DNA from: a virus | DNA length: 29,118 nt | Virus record (IMG/VR): IMGVR_UViG_3300007540_000072 | Location: 1 to 29,118 of that record | Direction: 5' to 3' (one strand) | In this document: positions 1 through 12,500 of the stretch, one piece after another | Numbering within the stretch: the stretch's first letter is position 1 | Layout: each line of letters opens with the position of its first letter | The notes under the pieces: generated by a model | Seen by the model: the letters and a program-made list of their open reading frames with translations, nothing else | What the model was told of the DNA's origin: nothing | Database searches by the model: none | Translations under genes and position numbers: made by a program

Positions 1-983
1 ATTCTATTGCCGCTGCAGATACCTATCAAAACCTTGACACTGGTACAGCTGGCGACGCAAAACATATCAAGGTTAGTTTCCCTCAAGCTAGTGGCTATAC
101 AGATGATGATGAGTGGAAGATTACTATATCTAAAGAGTCTGATTTAATATTAAAGACCCCAGTAGGTAAGCGATGGGGCTTTTCTGATTTAAATTCTATA
201 GACCTTGAACTTCCTGGCACAGGCATTACAGCTATTATGTCATCAGCTGATAGGCTATTTGTTTTTAGTGCAAATGACTTAACTATTATTAATGTAGCTC
301 AGGATTATGAATATTTAGAAGCTACTCTCCCTGGTCACGGAGTCTCAGACCCTAAGATGGTAGTGAAAGTTGGAGAAGGTATAGCTTTTGTTAATGACCA
401 TGGCGTGTTTTATTTCGATGGCCGTGAAGTTATCTCTCTGTCTGATGATAAAATGGAGAGCTTTAGCTGGACTTCCGCTGCTGCTATAGGGTATCAACCT
501 GAAGAAAAGCTTATATTTGTATGGTATGCTACAGACGATGTTATTAGCTATAGCTTAGTTCAAAAAGCATGGGTAGGTATTACTAAGACAGTTTCTAATC
601 CACCAGATACTCAAACCTTATTATATAATAATAGGCCAATATGGATAACTGGTAGCGATGATTTTAAAATGTTTATAGATGATTATACAGTTAATGCATT
701 TAGCATGGTTACTGGCAAGATATCATGTGGAGACTTATCCAGGACTAAGAAGTTTATTAAAGCATATGTAAATATTGAGAATGGCGCTGAATTTGAGCTT
801 TATTATATGATTGATAGTGGAAGCTGGTCTAGTGCAATTAACCTTAGTAATGGCGAGTCAGAAGTCAATATCAAGAAGTCAGGTAAAACTATCCAATTTA
901 AAATAGAAAGTCGTGCCACAATTGATGAAGGTACTATTATAAGTGACTTAAGTTTAGTATACAGAGAAAAGACAATAAGATAA
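1..983 (+). CDS. Virion structural protein, beta-rich, 5' truncated by window edge
   Basis: The frame is open from base 3 to the TAA at 981-983, giving at least 326 residues, so the true start lies before the window. An internal ATG at 237 exists but has no good ribosome site and the protein-like frame continues upstream of it. The sequence alternates short hydrophobic strands with turns (for example LFVFSANDLTII, GIAFVNDHGVFYFDG), a blade-like pattern seen in beta-propeller tail or head-tail joining proteins of podovirus-type phages. No catalytic motif is visible. It is followed with a TAATG overlap by the next gene, as in a virion operon. Tail or stopper function is an inference from fold pattern and position. 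Confidence 0.75.
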   Translation, partial: SIAAADTYQNLDTGTAGDAKHIKVSFPQASGYTDDDEWKITISKESDLILKTPVGKRWGFSDLNSIDLELPGTGITAIMSSADRLFVFSANDLTIINVAQDYEYLEATLPGHGVSDPKMVVKVGEGIAFVNDHGVFYFDGREVISLSDDKMESFSWTSAAAIGYQPEEKLIFVWYATDDVISYSLVQKAWVGITKTVSNPPDTQTLLYNNRPIWITGSDDFKMFIDDYTVNAFSMVTGKISCGDLSRTKKFIKAYVNIENGAEFELYYMIDSGSWSSAINLSNGESEVNIKKSGKTIQFKIESRATIDEGTIISDLSLVYREKTIR

Positions 984-1156
984 TGAGAAGTAAAGAAGAC
1001 AGAAGAGCATTACATATAACACCTCAAAAAACTATTCGTACTGCTACGAAGTTTCCTAATGCAACTAGAATAGTTCAAGCAGGTGGGAAGATTTATCAAG
1101 AAACTAAAATAGATGGTCAGACTTTATATACTGAAGTCAAGACCTCAAAGGAATAA
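983..1156 (+). CDS. Small phage protein, 57 residues, unknown function
   Basis: A 57-codon gene begins MRSKEDRRALHITPQ and ends TSKE. Its ATG (983-985) overlaps the TAA of the upstream structural gene (TAATG), and its TAA at 1154-1156 lies one base before the next ATG at 1158, so it fits the operon spacing exactly. The protein is basic and polar with a likely beta-hairpin (ATRIVQAGGKIYQETKIDGQ) and no membrane segment. It is probably a small virion or assembly protein, but I do not recognise a family. Confidence 0.7.
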   Translation: MRSKEDRRALHITPQKTIRTATKFPNATRIVQAGGKIYQETKIDGQTLYTEVKTSKE

Positions 1157-1157
1157 T

Positions 1158-1784
1158 ATGAGCTTTAAATCAGCCTTAAGAAATACTCAGATTAATCAGC
1201 GTTATAGGCAGAATGCAGCTGAATTACAAAATATTGATAGAGGTATAATAGATTCACAGAATGCATATGCTCGTCAAGATAATTTGAAGAATAATGCATT
1301 GCAAGCATTAGGCTCAACTAGTTTATTAGCAGGCAGTCTTGGTAAAAACCTTACTGATTGGGGACAGAATATTGGATTCGCTGGTGAGCAAGGGTTACAG
1401 TCTGGGGGGTTAATGAATATGCTTAATCCATTTAAAAAGGGTGGTTTTGGTCAAACATATTCCAAGGATGATGGTCCTAATATGACTATAGAAGACCTTG
1501 GTAAGACTAAGAACCTTATGGACTGGAGTAATGCCTATATGCCAAAAAATCCTTTAGAGTTTGGAGATGCTTCATCAATAAGTATGGCTGATAATCCTAT
1601 GATAAGCTTAATGAGTCTCTATAATCAAAGATTTAATCAGCCTGAAAAGGTTGACAAGAAGGTGGTTAATGATAACTATAGTCCGCTTATGCCACCTAAA
1701 ATAGGTAATGTTCAGAGTGAAGCGGATAAGATTCTTAACCCACAAGAACAGTTAAGATATCAACAGTTGTTTGGAGATAAATAA
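1158..1784 (+). CDS. Putative internal virion protein, 208 residues
   Basis: I place the start at ATG 1158 (MSFKSALRNTQINQRY), preceded by AAGGA at about 1149, rather than at an in-frame ATG at 1113 that lies inside the preceding small gene. The N-terminal third is helical, with NQ-rich polar sequence (residues 1-50), then a glycine/leucine-rich stretch (about 50-100). The rest is polar with several proline-containing turns. The stop overlaps the next ATG (TAATGG). Its place just before the giant protein, with similar neighbours, suggests a capsid-internal or ejected protein. No enzymatic motif is visible. Confidence 0.75.
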   Translation: MSFKSALRNTQINQRYRQNAAELQNIDRGIIDSQNAYARQDNLKNNALQALGSTSLLAGSLGKNLTDWGQNIGFAGEQGLQSGGLMNMLNPFKKGGFGQTYSKDDGPNMTIEDLGKTKNLMDWSNAYMPKNPLEFGDASSISMADNPMISLMSLYNQRFNQPEKVDKKVVNDNYSPLMPPKIGNVQSEADKILNPQEQLRYQQLFGDK

Positions 1785-2455
1785 TGGCGAACTTTAAAAG
1801 ATGGGATACTGCTAGCCCAGTATTCGACCCAACAGCTCATATAGCTAAAGTAGCTACTGGCCCTGCAATTAAAACAGTATCCAAAGGTATGGGTCTTGGC
1901 ATGGCAGGCCTAGGTAAAGCTGGCGCTTTCATGTCAGGAGCAGCTAATATCCTTGGTCCAGTTTCAATGGGTCTTCAAGTAGCTGGTATGTTACATGGTG
2001 CATGGAATCAAGCTAAACAAGCAAATAAAATGAAAGCCGATTTAGCTAAAAAGGCTGATACCATTCAAAATCAAATAACTCAAAACTCAGTAGCTTTAAG
2101 AGGCGACCTGTCTGATATAGATGAAGAATATCAAGGTAAGCAAACTGACCTTGGTGAAAGCATTGGTGAGACATTAGAAGACGCAACTAAAAGCCTAGGT
2201 AAAACTATTAAGCGTGGCAGAGGGCTATTAACAGGCGCAGAAACAATAAGTAAACAAGAGATTATGGATGATACAGGCAACTTTGCTGAACGCAGCATGG
2301 AAAGACTTAATACTCAACGAGGTGGGGATTATGCTGGCATTATAGACCCTTACAATAGACAGCAAGCACAGAGCCATCAATCTTTGCTAGATATAGCATC
2401 ACAACGTAAACAATTAGAGAGTCAAGACTCTATGTGGGAGAATTTATTAGGATGA
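1784..2455 (+). CDS. Putative internal virion/ejection protein with Gly-Ala hydrophobic segment, 223 residues
   Basis: The start ATG overlaps the preceding stop. Residues about 28-75 are a Gly/Ala/Met-rich hydrophobic stretch (GMGLGMAGLGKAGAFMSG and following) that could insert in a membrane, followed by a long charged helical region (about 80-140) and a glutamine-rich C-terminus. A membrane-active segment plus helices is the usual make-up of ejection proteins that follow the DNA into the host in podovirus-like phages. The stop overlaps the next start in an ATGA arrangement. The role is inferred from composition and position only. Confidence 0.7.
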   Translation: MANFKRWDTASPVFDPTAHIAKVATGPAIKTVSKGMGLGMAGLGKAGAFMSGAANILGPVSMGLQVAGMLHGAWNQAKQANKMKADLAKKADTIQNQITQNSVALRGDLSDIDEEYQGKQTDLGESIGETLEDATKSLGKTIKRGRGLLTGAETISKQEIMDDTGNFAERSMERLNTQRGGDYAGIIDPYNRQQAQSHQSLLDIASQRKQLESQDSMWENLLG

Positions 2456-3519
2456 GTAACACAATAAACGATTTAATTCAATTTGCAGATACACTACAAC
2501 GCAGAAAGGTTGAAGATAGGCGCTATCAAGACCAGAAAAATATGCAACTTGCTCAGATAGCATCAGTTAAGGATAAAGAGCATAAAATTATCGGTAGCCA
2601 GCATTTACTTAATAATGCAATGATGAAATTTAATAAAAGCGGATGGGAAGATGGTATATATAAGAGCTCTGATGTAAACTCTGATGATGTGCTACAAGAA
2701 TACTTGACGGATATGGATGAGAAATATGGATTAGCGGGTGATGCTATTCAAGTTGGCGAAGCTCTAAGCAATCAGAAATCCAAGCAACTGGTAAAGGATG
2801 CATCTGAACTTAACCTAAGGATTAGAGCTTGGGATGAGCAAAATAAAAATAAATACGCTAATATGAATCCATTTGATAATTATAAATTAGCCCAAGATAG
2901 AAAGGCCTATTTAAAGTCTCTTAATGCTGACGAGCTATATGCCAAGTTGTATGGGTCTTTTGGTGAAGCCAAAGCGATGGAAGGTACAGGATTAACTCCT
3001 GCAGATTTCGGTAAGGATGCAAGTTGGTTTCAGAAGCATCCAGTATTGACTGGGCTTGGAGGGGCTGGAATTGCTGGAGCTGGTCTATTTGCTGGCAAAT
3101 CAGCTTTAGGCGCTACTGAACAAGCATTAAAAGGCATTAAAAAACCTAAAATGACGGCTAAGGTCTTAAAGGGCTTAAAAAAAATGGCTCCGTGGTTCGC
3201 TCCAGAAATTGGCAGAGCTATAGATGAGAAAACTGGTATGTCTATTCCAGCAGCACAATCAGCAGGTACAGCCTGGCTTGTTACAAAGGCTGGGAAAAAT
3301 TTATTAGATGGAGAGTTTGCCCAGTTCTTAAAGAAAAGGGTGCCAGATGTCATGGCTAAGGTTGGTAAAAAAGCCGCTGCTAAACATGTTGCTTCTGCAA
3401 GCACTGGAGTTGGCGCAAATCCATACTGGCAAGCAGGACTTATTGTAACTGATTTACTCGCTGCAGGCTATGCTATTCAGGAATTATATAAAGAGTGGGA
3501 AAACTTGTCTAGTAACTAA
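2452..3519 (+). CDS. Putative internal virion/ejection protein, 355 residues
   Basis: The best start is ATG 2452 (MSNTINDLIQFADTLQRR), whose ATGA overlaps the upstream stop and which has GGGAG at about 2436; an in-frame ATG at 2434 lies further inside the upstream gene. Residues 1-180 are charged and helical. From about 196 there is a glycine-rich hydrophobic segment (GLGGAGIAGAGLFAGKSALG), and another apolar helix lies near the C-terminus (YWQAGLIVTDLLAAGYAIQ). Together with its two upstream neighbours it forms a set of membrane-active, probably capsid-internal proteins in front of the giant protein. Confidence 0.7.
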   Translation: MSNTINDLIQFADTLQRRKVEDRRYQDQKNMQLAQIASVKDKEHKIIGSQHLLNNAMMKFNKSGWEDGIYKSSDVNSDDVLQEYLTDMDEKYGLAGDAIQVGEALSNQKSKQLVKDASELNLRIRAWDEQNKNKYANMNPFDNYKLAQDRKAYLKSLNADELYAKLYGSFGEAKAMEGTGLTPADFGKDASWFQKHPVLTGLGGAGIAGAGLFAGKSALGATEQALKGIKKPKMTAKVLKGLKKMAPWFAPEIGRAIDEKTGMSIPAAQSAGTAWLVTKAGKNLLDGEFAQFLKKRVPDVMAKVGKKAAAKHVASASTGVGANPYWQAGLIVTDLLAAGYAIQELYKEWENLSSN

Positions 3520-3539
3520 TTAAGGGGTAATTTTACCAC

Positions 3540-6500
3540 ATGGCAGAACAACAATTTCAACCTCTTTGGACTAAAGAGCAGTTAAAACAGTTTACTACAC
3601 TATATGAAGGCAGAGGACATCTGCTTTCCCCTGAAAATAAGCAAAAGATAGAGCAGCACTCAGCATATTACAACGTCCCTTTCTATGAAGGTGAAGGTAG
3701 TATTATCAAGGGGATTAAGGCTGCTGGAGCGGGCATTGTTGACGCTCTAACGCTTAATCTTTTTGCGTCTCATGAGCCTCCAAAATCGCAATCTGAAGCT
3801 ATAGCAAAAAACATAGGGCATCTGATTGGTTTTGCTCCATCAATAATGTCTGCTCCATTAAGGGCTTTGGCGGGAGCGAGCAGAAGCAGAGGGCTTGCAA
3901 AAGCTGCAGGATACATTGCAAAGCAAGGTAATAAAATCTCTCCCTCAATGATTATTGCAGACAAGGCTACTAAGGTAGCTGATAAAGCCGCTAATGTTGG
4001 ATTAAATTTAGTTAATGCAGAGAAGATTAGCACGCTAACTGGCGCAAAAAAACTATTATTAGGTGGGCCTGCTAGAAGTATCGCTCGTCAATCATTTCAT
4101 CTTGGAGTAGCATCAGCAGCAGGAACTCTGCCTGATATTATTCAAGGTAATATTAATAGCACTTGGGAGGCGTTTAAAGGTGGTGCTACAGCTGGAGCTG
4201 CATTTGGAGTTATAGGTGAAACTATAGGCCCAATGAGCCATGCATCACTCAAAAAATTATTTGATAATCCTAAAACAGCAGCTCAAGGTAGTACTGCCCT
4301 AAAGGCTATATCAGGCTCTTTAGTGCAAGGGAATATGGCAGCCGGTCATGGCGCTACTAACCCAGAGTTAGTATATGAGTATCTTTTAGGTGCTTATTTT
4401 GGTGGGCATGCAGGGACATGGTATAAGACTCGAGCTCAAAAACTTGCTAATGAAATAGATTCTCAGAAATCTGGCACTGAATCTCAAAGAAAAGAATACA
4501 ATGAATGGGCAAAACAAACTGGGAAAGACTTACAGGCTCATTCAAAAGTAAGGGATGAACCTATCGAAGTTAGGGAGGCTTTGAAAGATTTACAAGCAAT
4601 GCCTGATTTTGGAGACCCTTATGATAATTTAACAGGAAATTATAAAGACCAGTTAAAGAAAGAGGCAGGCTTAAAGGATGTTCAAGTTACCCCTATCGAA
4701 AAAACTCCTGAAGGTTTTGTTGATAAAGGTGAATATGTTGCTGGCAGAAAAGTTGTTACTGTTACAGAAAGTGCCCTTAAAAAGGATAACTATATAGCAA
4801 CTACAGGTACTAAGGGTGACGCTGTCCTCTCTAATATTGCAGGGAAATATGGCTTACCATCATTTAATTATGTACCTCGAAGACCACCTAAAGAGATTCG
4901 TGCAGGGCTTGATAGACCTTTAAGCGAAGACCAAATACAAGAAGCTAATAAGCATATATCTAAAGCTTCTAAAAGCCTATCTGAGGTTGTTGAGCAGCCA
5001 GATGGTACCACAAAGACAATTCCATTGCCATTAGCCAATATAGACCCTTATAAGCGTACTTTAATCTCTAAGAATTATTGGGCTGTTAAAAATGCTAAAG
5101 AAGTATATTTGGTTACTGAACTACGTGGTGATACTGGCAATAAAATCGTTACAGATAGTATCCAGAAATGGCCAGCTCAAATGGCTAAGGATTTAGGAAA
5201 AGATTTATTTGTCTTGGATTCATCCACCAATAGATGGCATGAGTGGAATAAGCTTAGTAGACGTTTTGTACCGTTAGCCGACAATGCATCTCCCAAAAAA
5301 CCTTCTGATTCTATAGCCCTTTTAGGTGGAGATAGAGCTACTCAGTCGCGGGCTATAAGGCAGTCTATTGATACATGGCTATCTAGTCATTATAAGAAAA
5401 ACCCTATTGCAGGTGAGGTGGCTAGAAGAACTAGAAGGGTTCAAGCAGACTTAATTAAGGAAACTCAGCAATTAAATGCTCAAAAAGAAGGTATCCAGAA
5501 AGTATTAAAAGATTTATCTCAAGTAGAGCAGACCGATGATATTATAGCTCAAGTTAAGGGGTTAGAGAGCACCCTTGATAAGACTAATAAAGCTTTAGAG
5601 TTAATTGAAAGCCAGACTACTAAAACTTTTATAGAAGAGGCAATACAAGAAGAAGCTAAGACCAATGAGGTTATTGCAGAAAAATTAGATTTTGATACTG
5701 AAATAACAGATAAAGAAATTTATAAGACATCGATATATTTATCTGATAAATATTTTGAAGAGTTTTGGGGAGCTAGGGCTGGAATTGAAACATCTTACAA
5801 CCAGCATATTAAGAAAATAGAAATATCCCAAGCCATTGATGATATTATCTATAAGAAGCATGCAGAACGAGGCTCTAAGAAAAATCGCTCAGAAGATGCA
5901 ACTAAGGATATAGAAGATTATATTAACGATAAAGATAGTCAGTTTGATAAAACAGACTTTAAATTACCTGAGCAAGCTAGAGGGGATATTAGACAGGCTA
6001 TATCAAGATATAATTTAGGTGCCCCTGTTTACCATTTAGCGTCTGATGGAATTACATATTATAAAATCCCTGGCAATAATCAGGTCTCTAGAGGAGGGAC
6101 TCGTAAGAACCAATTAGAACCTGAAAAATATATAGAATCAACCTATAAGAATGCTGCAGAAGCTGCAGGTCTTGAGGTTAAAGAGCCTTTTATGTTCACC
6201 CTGGACCATGTAACGCGATTTAATAAAGACCGTGGCTTTAATGTGGATATGGAATTATCTAGATTTAGGCAACAAGCAGACCCTGCAGAGTACCGAGCTT
6301 TTATAAAAAATGTTGCGGAAAAAGCTGACAAAGAAGGTATGTATATATTTGGTGGGGCTAGCGATAAAGACAGGCTTTATTTTATTAAATATCACCCTCA
6401 AGCCAGTGAAACTGTTCAGAAAAATACTCAATTATTTTTTAATCAGCTTTCAAAGCAAGGGTTGTTCACTAAAGAGGACTTGACTCTTTCAAGGAAGCAG

Positions 6501-9500
6501 TCTGCTCAAGATGGCATGACTCGTAGTCAGCATGACAAAGCCTTGATATCTAATATACTCTATGATTTAAGTATGAATGGACAAACAATTTATGACATTC
6601 CTAAGTTTCTTAAGTCTGATGCTCAATTCGTAAAAGGCTCTGCTGGATTTAATAAACGTGCTCAAATATGGTTTACAAATTCATATCCTGCTGATGCTGA
6701 ATTTATCAAGTCTAATTACATTAATGATGCTGGACAGTCTCTATTAAATAAGAACGGTAAGTATAACACTATTATGGTTAATGACTTACCTGAGCATATC
6801 AGAAATAAGATGGATAAAAAGCATCCAGATTATGATAAAGATTTTACTTTTGCTAAAAATTCATTAGATAACATAGAGAATCCAGAAAATGTTGATGGCG
6901 CTATTATAGTTCCTGATAATTTACTTAATGTAATTAATAAAGACTTTGGGGTTCCTAAATCTGGCCAGAATAAGTCATTCATAATCTCTCCCGATAGAGA
7001 GCATGGAACATTACTTGGTAAGTATATGATGCATGGAGCAGGCCCAGAATTAAGTAAAATGATGGAATCTCAAGGGCTTCATATGATTATGCAAGAAACT
7101 GCTGTTAAGCAGCGTGGTACACGTGAAATAGGTGATTATTTTATTAAGGATGGGGAGCTTGATATACAAGCAAAAACTTATGAAATAAGCCCTGAAGATG
7201 TTAAAGGTTCATATGGCGTATATGGTAATGACCACTTCTTTGATACACAAAGGCTACCTAAACAAGTTATGCTTAATATGCTTGAGTCTAGCTTTAATCC
7301 AATGAGTCAAGATGTTATTAATGAGTCTTTTGATAAGATTATAGGCAATCGCTGGAATGGTGAACCAGAGTTTCAGAATAAGCTAAAGAATTATTTAGAA
7401 GATTCGGCAGAGGGAATAGAGCCAAGCTCTAGAATACCTAACTTAATTAAGAACATTGAAAAGATACCAGTCTTTGACCTTGTAGAGGCTGTGCGCTCTG
7501 AAAGCTCTCCTCAGTTAGCAGAAGCATTGTATCAGAAAATGCTTAAGGTTAATAAGGAAAATGTAGCTATTGAGCATAGGGATGGTGATATTAATTCAGG
7601 GCAATACAAAGAATATCTAACTGAATTAAATGAGTTTAATAGTATTACGGACCGGTTGATTAAAAATGCTACTGCTATAGCAGAAGAAGCTAGAAGCGCT
7701 GGAAGTAATATTACTGCCGATTCAATCTATAATCATAAGTTTATTCGAGACTTTAAAGCTAGGGCTGTACAAAGCTTTTTAATTAATACTGCAGCTAAAC
7801 CTTTTATGGGTAACTCTGGGGCTGCATATATGCGTCCATATGATAAAGCTATGCGTATCAATCTTGATAAGGCTAATGAATTGCTTGATTTAAATCATTT
7901 GAATGGCATTAATAAAAATGATGAAATATTCTTTTTAGATAATTTTCATAAAAAAGTGAAAATATATTTAAATGATGCTAGAGGGTCAGAGTATAAAAGC
8001 ACCCTAGGTGAAGTATTTTCTGACTATTCTAAGCTTCAATCAAAAAAGCGTAATAAAGCTGATAATGAGCGTTTAGCATATTTAGAAGAAGTTTTAACTG
8101 CTGCTACAGTAAGAGTGCCAATGGATTCAGTATCAGGCATGCGTATACTTAAATTTGGTGGCTTTACTGGTAGAGATGGGCATGGCATATTATTACATTC
8201 TAAGGCAATGAGAGCAGAAGGTGGAGCCGACCTTGATGGGGATAAAGCCTTCTACTATTTTGGCGGCACTCGTGGTATGTCTAAAGATATGATGCAAGAG
8301 TTTCATAAGAATAAAAAAGAATTTGAATATACTGATGCTAAAGGTGAAATTTATACTAAGGATAATAAAGAGGCTCTAATTAATCAGGATATTACTATAG
8401 CTGGGGTAAAGTATAAAAAAGGTACTCCTGTCAGGGAACTACTTATTGCGCGCGCAGAAACTGAGCAAGATAAAAATAAAATGGCATTAGCTGAAAGTTC
8501 ATTAAGCCATTATGCCCCCTCTGAACGTATACGTATATCTTCAGCTGCAGTAGATGGGCGTAATCAATTAGGTCCAGCAGTTTCTAATTCTCAATTAATG
8601 AAAGGTGCTTTTAATTCAATAGTCGCCTCTGGTGGTACAGATGTACTTAATTTTAAAGATATCTATCTTGGAGATATTGGTGTTACAATTAAAGCTAAAA
8701 ATGATAAGGATAGTGTTTTACTGCAAAGAGATATAAGTAGAGCGCAATTAGGCTTAGCATCTGACCCTATGGATGAGCTTGGTCTCTCTAGTATTAAGTC
8801 ATGGAAGAAGATTCTATGGGACTCGTACTTTGAGGTAATAGATGCCAAGACTAAGGATGGCAAACGAGTTCCTAAGGCTGAATTAGCTGCCCTTAAGGAG
8901 AGATTATCGCAGGTAGATGAGCTAGACTTTAGTTATACTAATTCAGGCTTATTCGGCGATTTTGTTAATCTAAATAAGGGGTTGTGGGGCAGAAATTATA
9001 CGGAAAATAGAGCATTTGATATGTATGAGATACAAGATTTATTAAGCTCTTCAATGAATATTTTAGAACGTAAAGGTGCCTCTAATTCATTTTTACCTAA
9101 AATTGGAAATCTGTTTGTTAATTTAGACTGGTCAGATTCTCCATTTACCCGACTTAACAAGCAAAAACTTTTATATTCATATATCCAGACTAATAATAAA
9201 TTAAAAGCTCGTAAGCCTTTACAGGAACTATTAGGTCGTTCAAGTATGAAAGTTCCGTATACTGAACAGATATCTAATATATTGGAAACTAAGTATAATG
9301 ATAGGGTCTATTCAATTTATCGACCGTCTGATAGAGTAGATGCTGCTGGTAGCGTTGATGTGTTTAATAGAATTATTAAAGGGACTAGATATTCTGATAG
9401 AGCAAAAGGAATTGAAGGTATTTCTGATAATACTACAGATGGCTTTCATTTACGACTTAAAATGCTTAATAAGATGGTGAAGCAGGGTGAAGACTTTATT

Positions 9501-12500
9501 GTTAATGATATTACTGATATGATAACCCTTAATCTTATTGATGATATTATGAAAACTAGCAATATCTCGCCTAAAAGATTTCAGGCTATTTCAGAAATGG
9601 TGGATTATCTTAAAAAGAATAGTTATTTAATGATGCGTGATAGGCAAAATCTTGAAGCTAGATTATCAAGCATCAAAGATAAGCGTATTCGTGAAATATT
9701 CAAAGGGGCTACTGATGAAATATTTAAAGGCGGTAAGGAAGTTAAACCTGGTGAAGACCCAATTAGAACATCTGAAATGGACCAAGTTGCGATTGACCAA
9801 CAAATCAAGCAATTTAGAAAAAAGGCGGGATTAAATAAGGCTGAAAATATGCTCTTTGACCAGTTGATGCTTGGGTCAATCACTAGAGGTACTAAGCTCG
9901 ATAAAATTGAAGCTTTTGAGTCTGAAGCTAAGAGAACTAAAAATAAAATTGCTTTAGATTATATTAAGAATTTAAGAAACTTAAATTCTAAAACAAACCT
10001 TGGTAGGTTAGGGTTTAGCAGCAGCGCTATTAATGATTCATCTGTTCGTTTGCATCTTAGGCGGTATATGGAAATGATGAATGAAAATTATATCCCTCTA
10101 AATAAAACTGAATTAGCATCGCTTGATAAAGCTCTTGGTAATATTATAGATACACCTCCATCTATGCCTAATGTTATATCAAAGATGGCCACGAATACTG
10201 GCTTTGAAGGTATTGACACTAAAGCTAGGCCTACTAAAAATAAAGAGCTTGCAAGCTTGGTATCAGAAACTGCTGTTTTATTAAAAAATCATCCTGATAT
10301 CGTTAAGAAAAAATCTGGTGAAGATTTGAATGAGTTCATTAGAGGATTGCCATTTATAAGAAAAGATTTCGATGCGATGAGTATTGCGGACGTATATAAA
10401 CTCAATGCATATTTAAAGCAGGTCAAGGAAGGTACTATATGGCAAAGAATTAAAGATACCTTTGGTAAGGATAAAAAAGCCCTTTCTTTTAGGCATTACC
10501 AACAATTACCTAGTACAGTCAGTAGAGAGCTTGAGGCTACAGAGATAAACCTTATTCGCAAAGAAGGGTATTTTACTGATGCTAAGGGTGAGTTGCAATT
10601 TGGTAAAATTAAGGTTCCTACTCAATTTATAGATACATTGACCAATAGTATAGGTAGAATGACCGAGATGGGGACTCAGGTTGGAGATAAGCTTGTTAGT
10701 AGATTCCAAGAAAGTCAGTTATTTTATCAAGGTGTTGAAGATGCAGCACGTTTATGGGAAGTTGCTATTAGACAGCGAGAATATGATGGTCGTCATGAAT
10801 TAAGAAGTATCCGTGAGAAGTTAGGTAAAGACCCTAAAGCTACAGAGCGTTCTATTAAATATATGGAACAAAATTTAAAGGATGCTAAGAAAGCAATAGA
10901 CTGGACTAAAACTCAAAATAAAAAATATTTAGTAAACCTCCCTGAAGGTAGAGTTGAGCGGACTGGAAAGCAGATTATAGACAGGATTAATAAAAATTTA
11001 ACTGAATATATGGAAGAAATGCATACCATTATTCGCGGAAGAGAAGAATTTCGTGGCGAGCAATCACCATATTTTATAGAATGGTATGATAAAGAGCAAT
11101 TATCACCTAAATACAATCATACAGCTTTTTTAAAGGATTTAGATACCTATCTTAATGGTCGTGTGCCTTTGCGCTGGAGAAAGGTTATGAAGAGCACTAA
11201 TGAATCAATCCCTAGTATATTTGGTATTGATGGCGTTAGAGCTATGATGCGTGAAATGCATATTGAATTTTTAATGGAAATAGGTAGAAATAAGGGTGGT
11301 GAAGTTGGAAAGAAATTTATTGAAAAGGCTCGTGAATTATCAGATTATCCTGTAAAGGAAACTGGAAAGCTATCCTTTGAATCATATTTCCCAAGAATGT
11401 TCTTTGAACCAGGTGTAGTTAAAAAAGGATTAAAGGCGGCTACACAAGAAATTATTAATGATAAGACGCTTACATCTGAAGCAAGGATTGATAAGTTAGT
11501 TAAAATTCAAAATAAATATAAACGACTTGATGGTGATTATTTCTTTGAAGAAATGGAAGATGGCCCATTATATGATTCTTTAACTAAAGCATTGCATGCA
11601 AAAGAAGAAGTTTCTAGTGAAAGAATGAAAAACTGGTTCAGCCTTGATGCTAGTACAGGTAATATGAGGAGCCGTGAGCATAGTACTGAAGGTTGGAGTG
11701 TTGCTCCTACTTCTGTTGAGGCATATGTTAGGTCATTAAGCAATACATATTTTAAAGGCCTTGCTGGGATGATATCTCGTAATATTGTTTCCAATCCTGA
11801 AACTGGTGTATACAAGAAATTAGTTAATAAGTGGGGGGTTGAGAATGCAGAAGCATGGACTGAATATGCTAAATTATATGTTAATGATGCTTTAGGTAAT
11901 CCTGTAACTATCTCAGAGAAAATGATGAATGACCCTAAAATGGCCTTGAAATATTCTCCATATGCAAGATGGGCAGATAATAGGGTTGCAGACAAACTAA
12001 GTAAATGGTCTGCTAAATTGGGTATAAAGGGGGTTGTTGATAAGGATGGCCAAATTTTAGGCGGAGTTAATGAGTATGATGTAAAAAGATTATCTCAAAT
12101 GGAAGCTAGATTTCAAATGGCTTCTTTGCTTGCTCATCCAAAATCAATGGCTGCCAACCTTATGGGTGGTACATTACATACCTTGCAAAGCTCAGGATTA
12201 AGTGCATTTAGGAATGTATTTAATTATGAATATTTACAAAATATTAATCCAAAGTTAAAAAGTCGCTCTGATGTTGAAGATATGGTAATGGACCATGGAG
12301 TTTTACCTCAATGGATGATATATGAATTAGGGTTGCAAAAAGAATTTCAAACTAATCAAGGTAAAGAAAGCCTTAAAGTTATATCTGATTTCATTAAGCG
12401 TAACCCTAATGCAAAACCAAAAGAATTAACAGAGTATTTAAAATCTATTGGCTCAGGCATTAGCGAAAAGACTTCTAATTTTGCAGCTAAATTTATGACT

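Noticed and set aside
11537-11995. Leftward frame of 152 codons inside the giant gene
   Set aside because: Shadow of the giant frame; no ribosome site and unlikely composition. The same applies to other antisense frames within 3030-11116.
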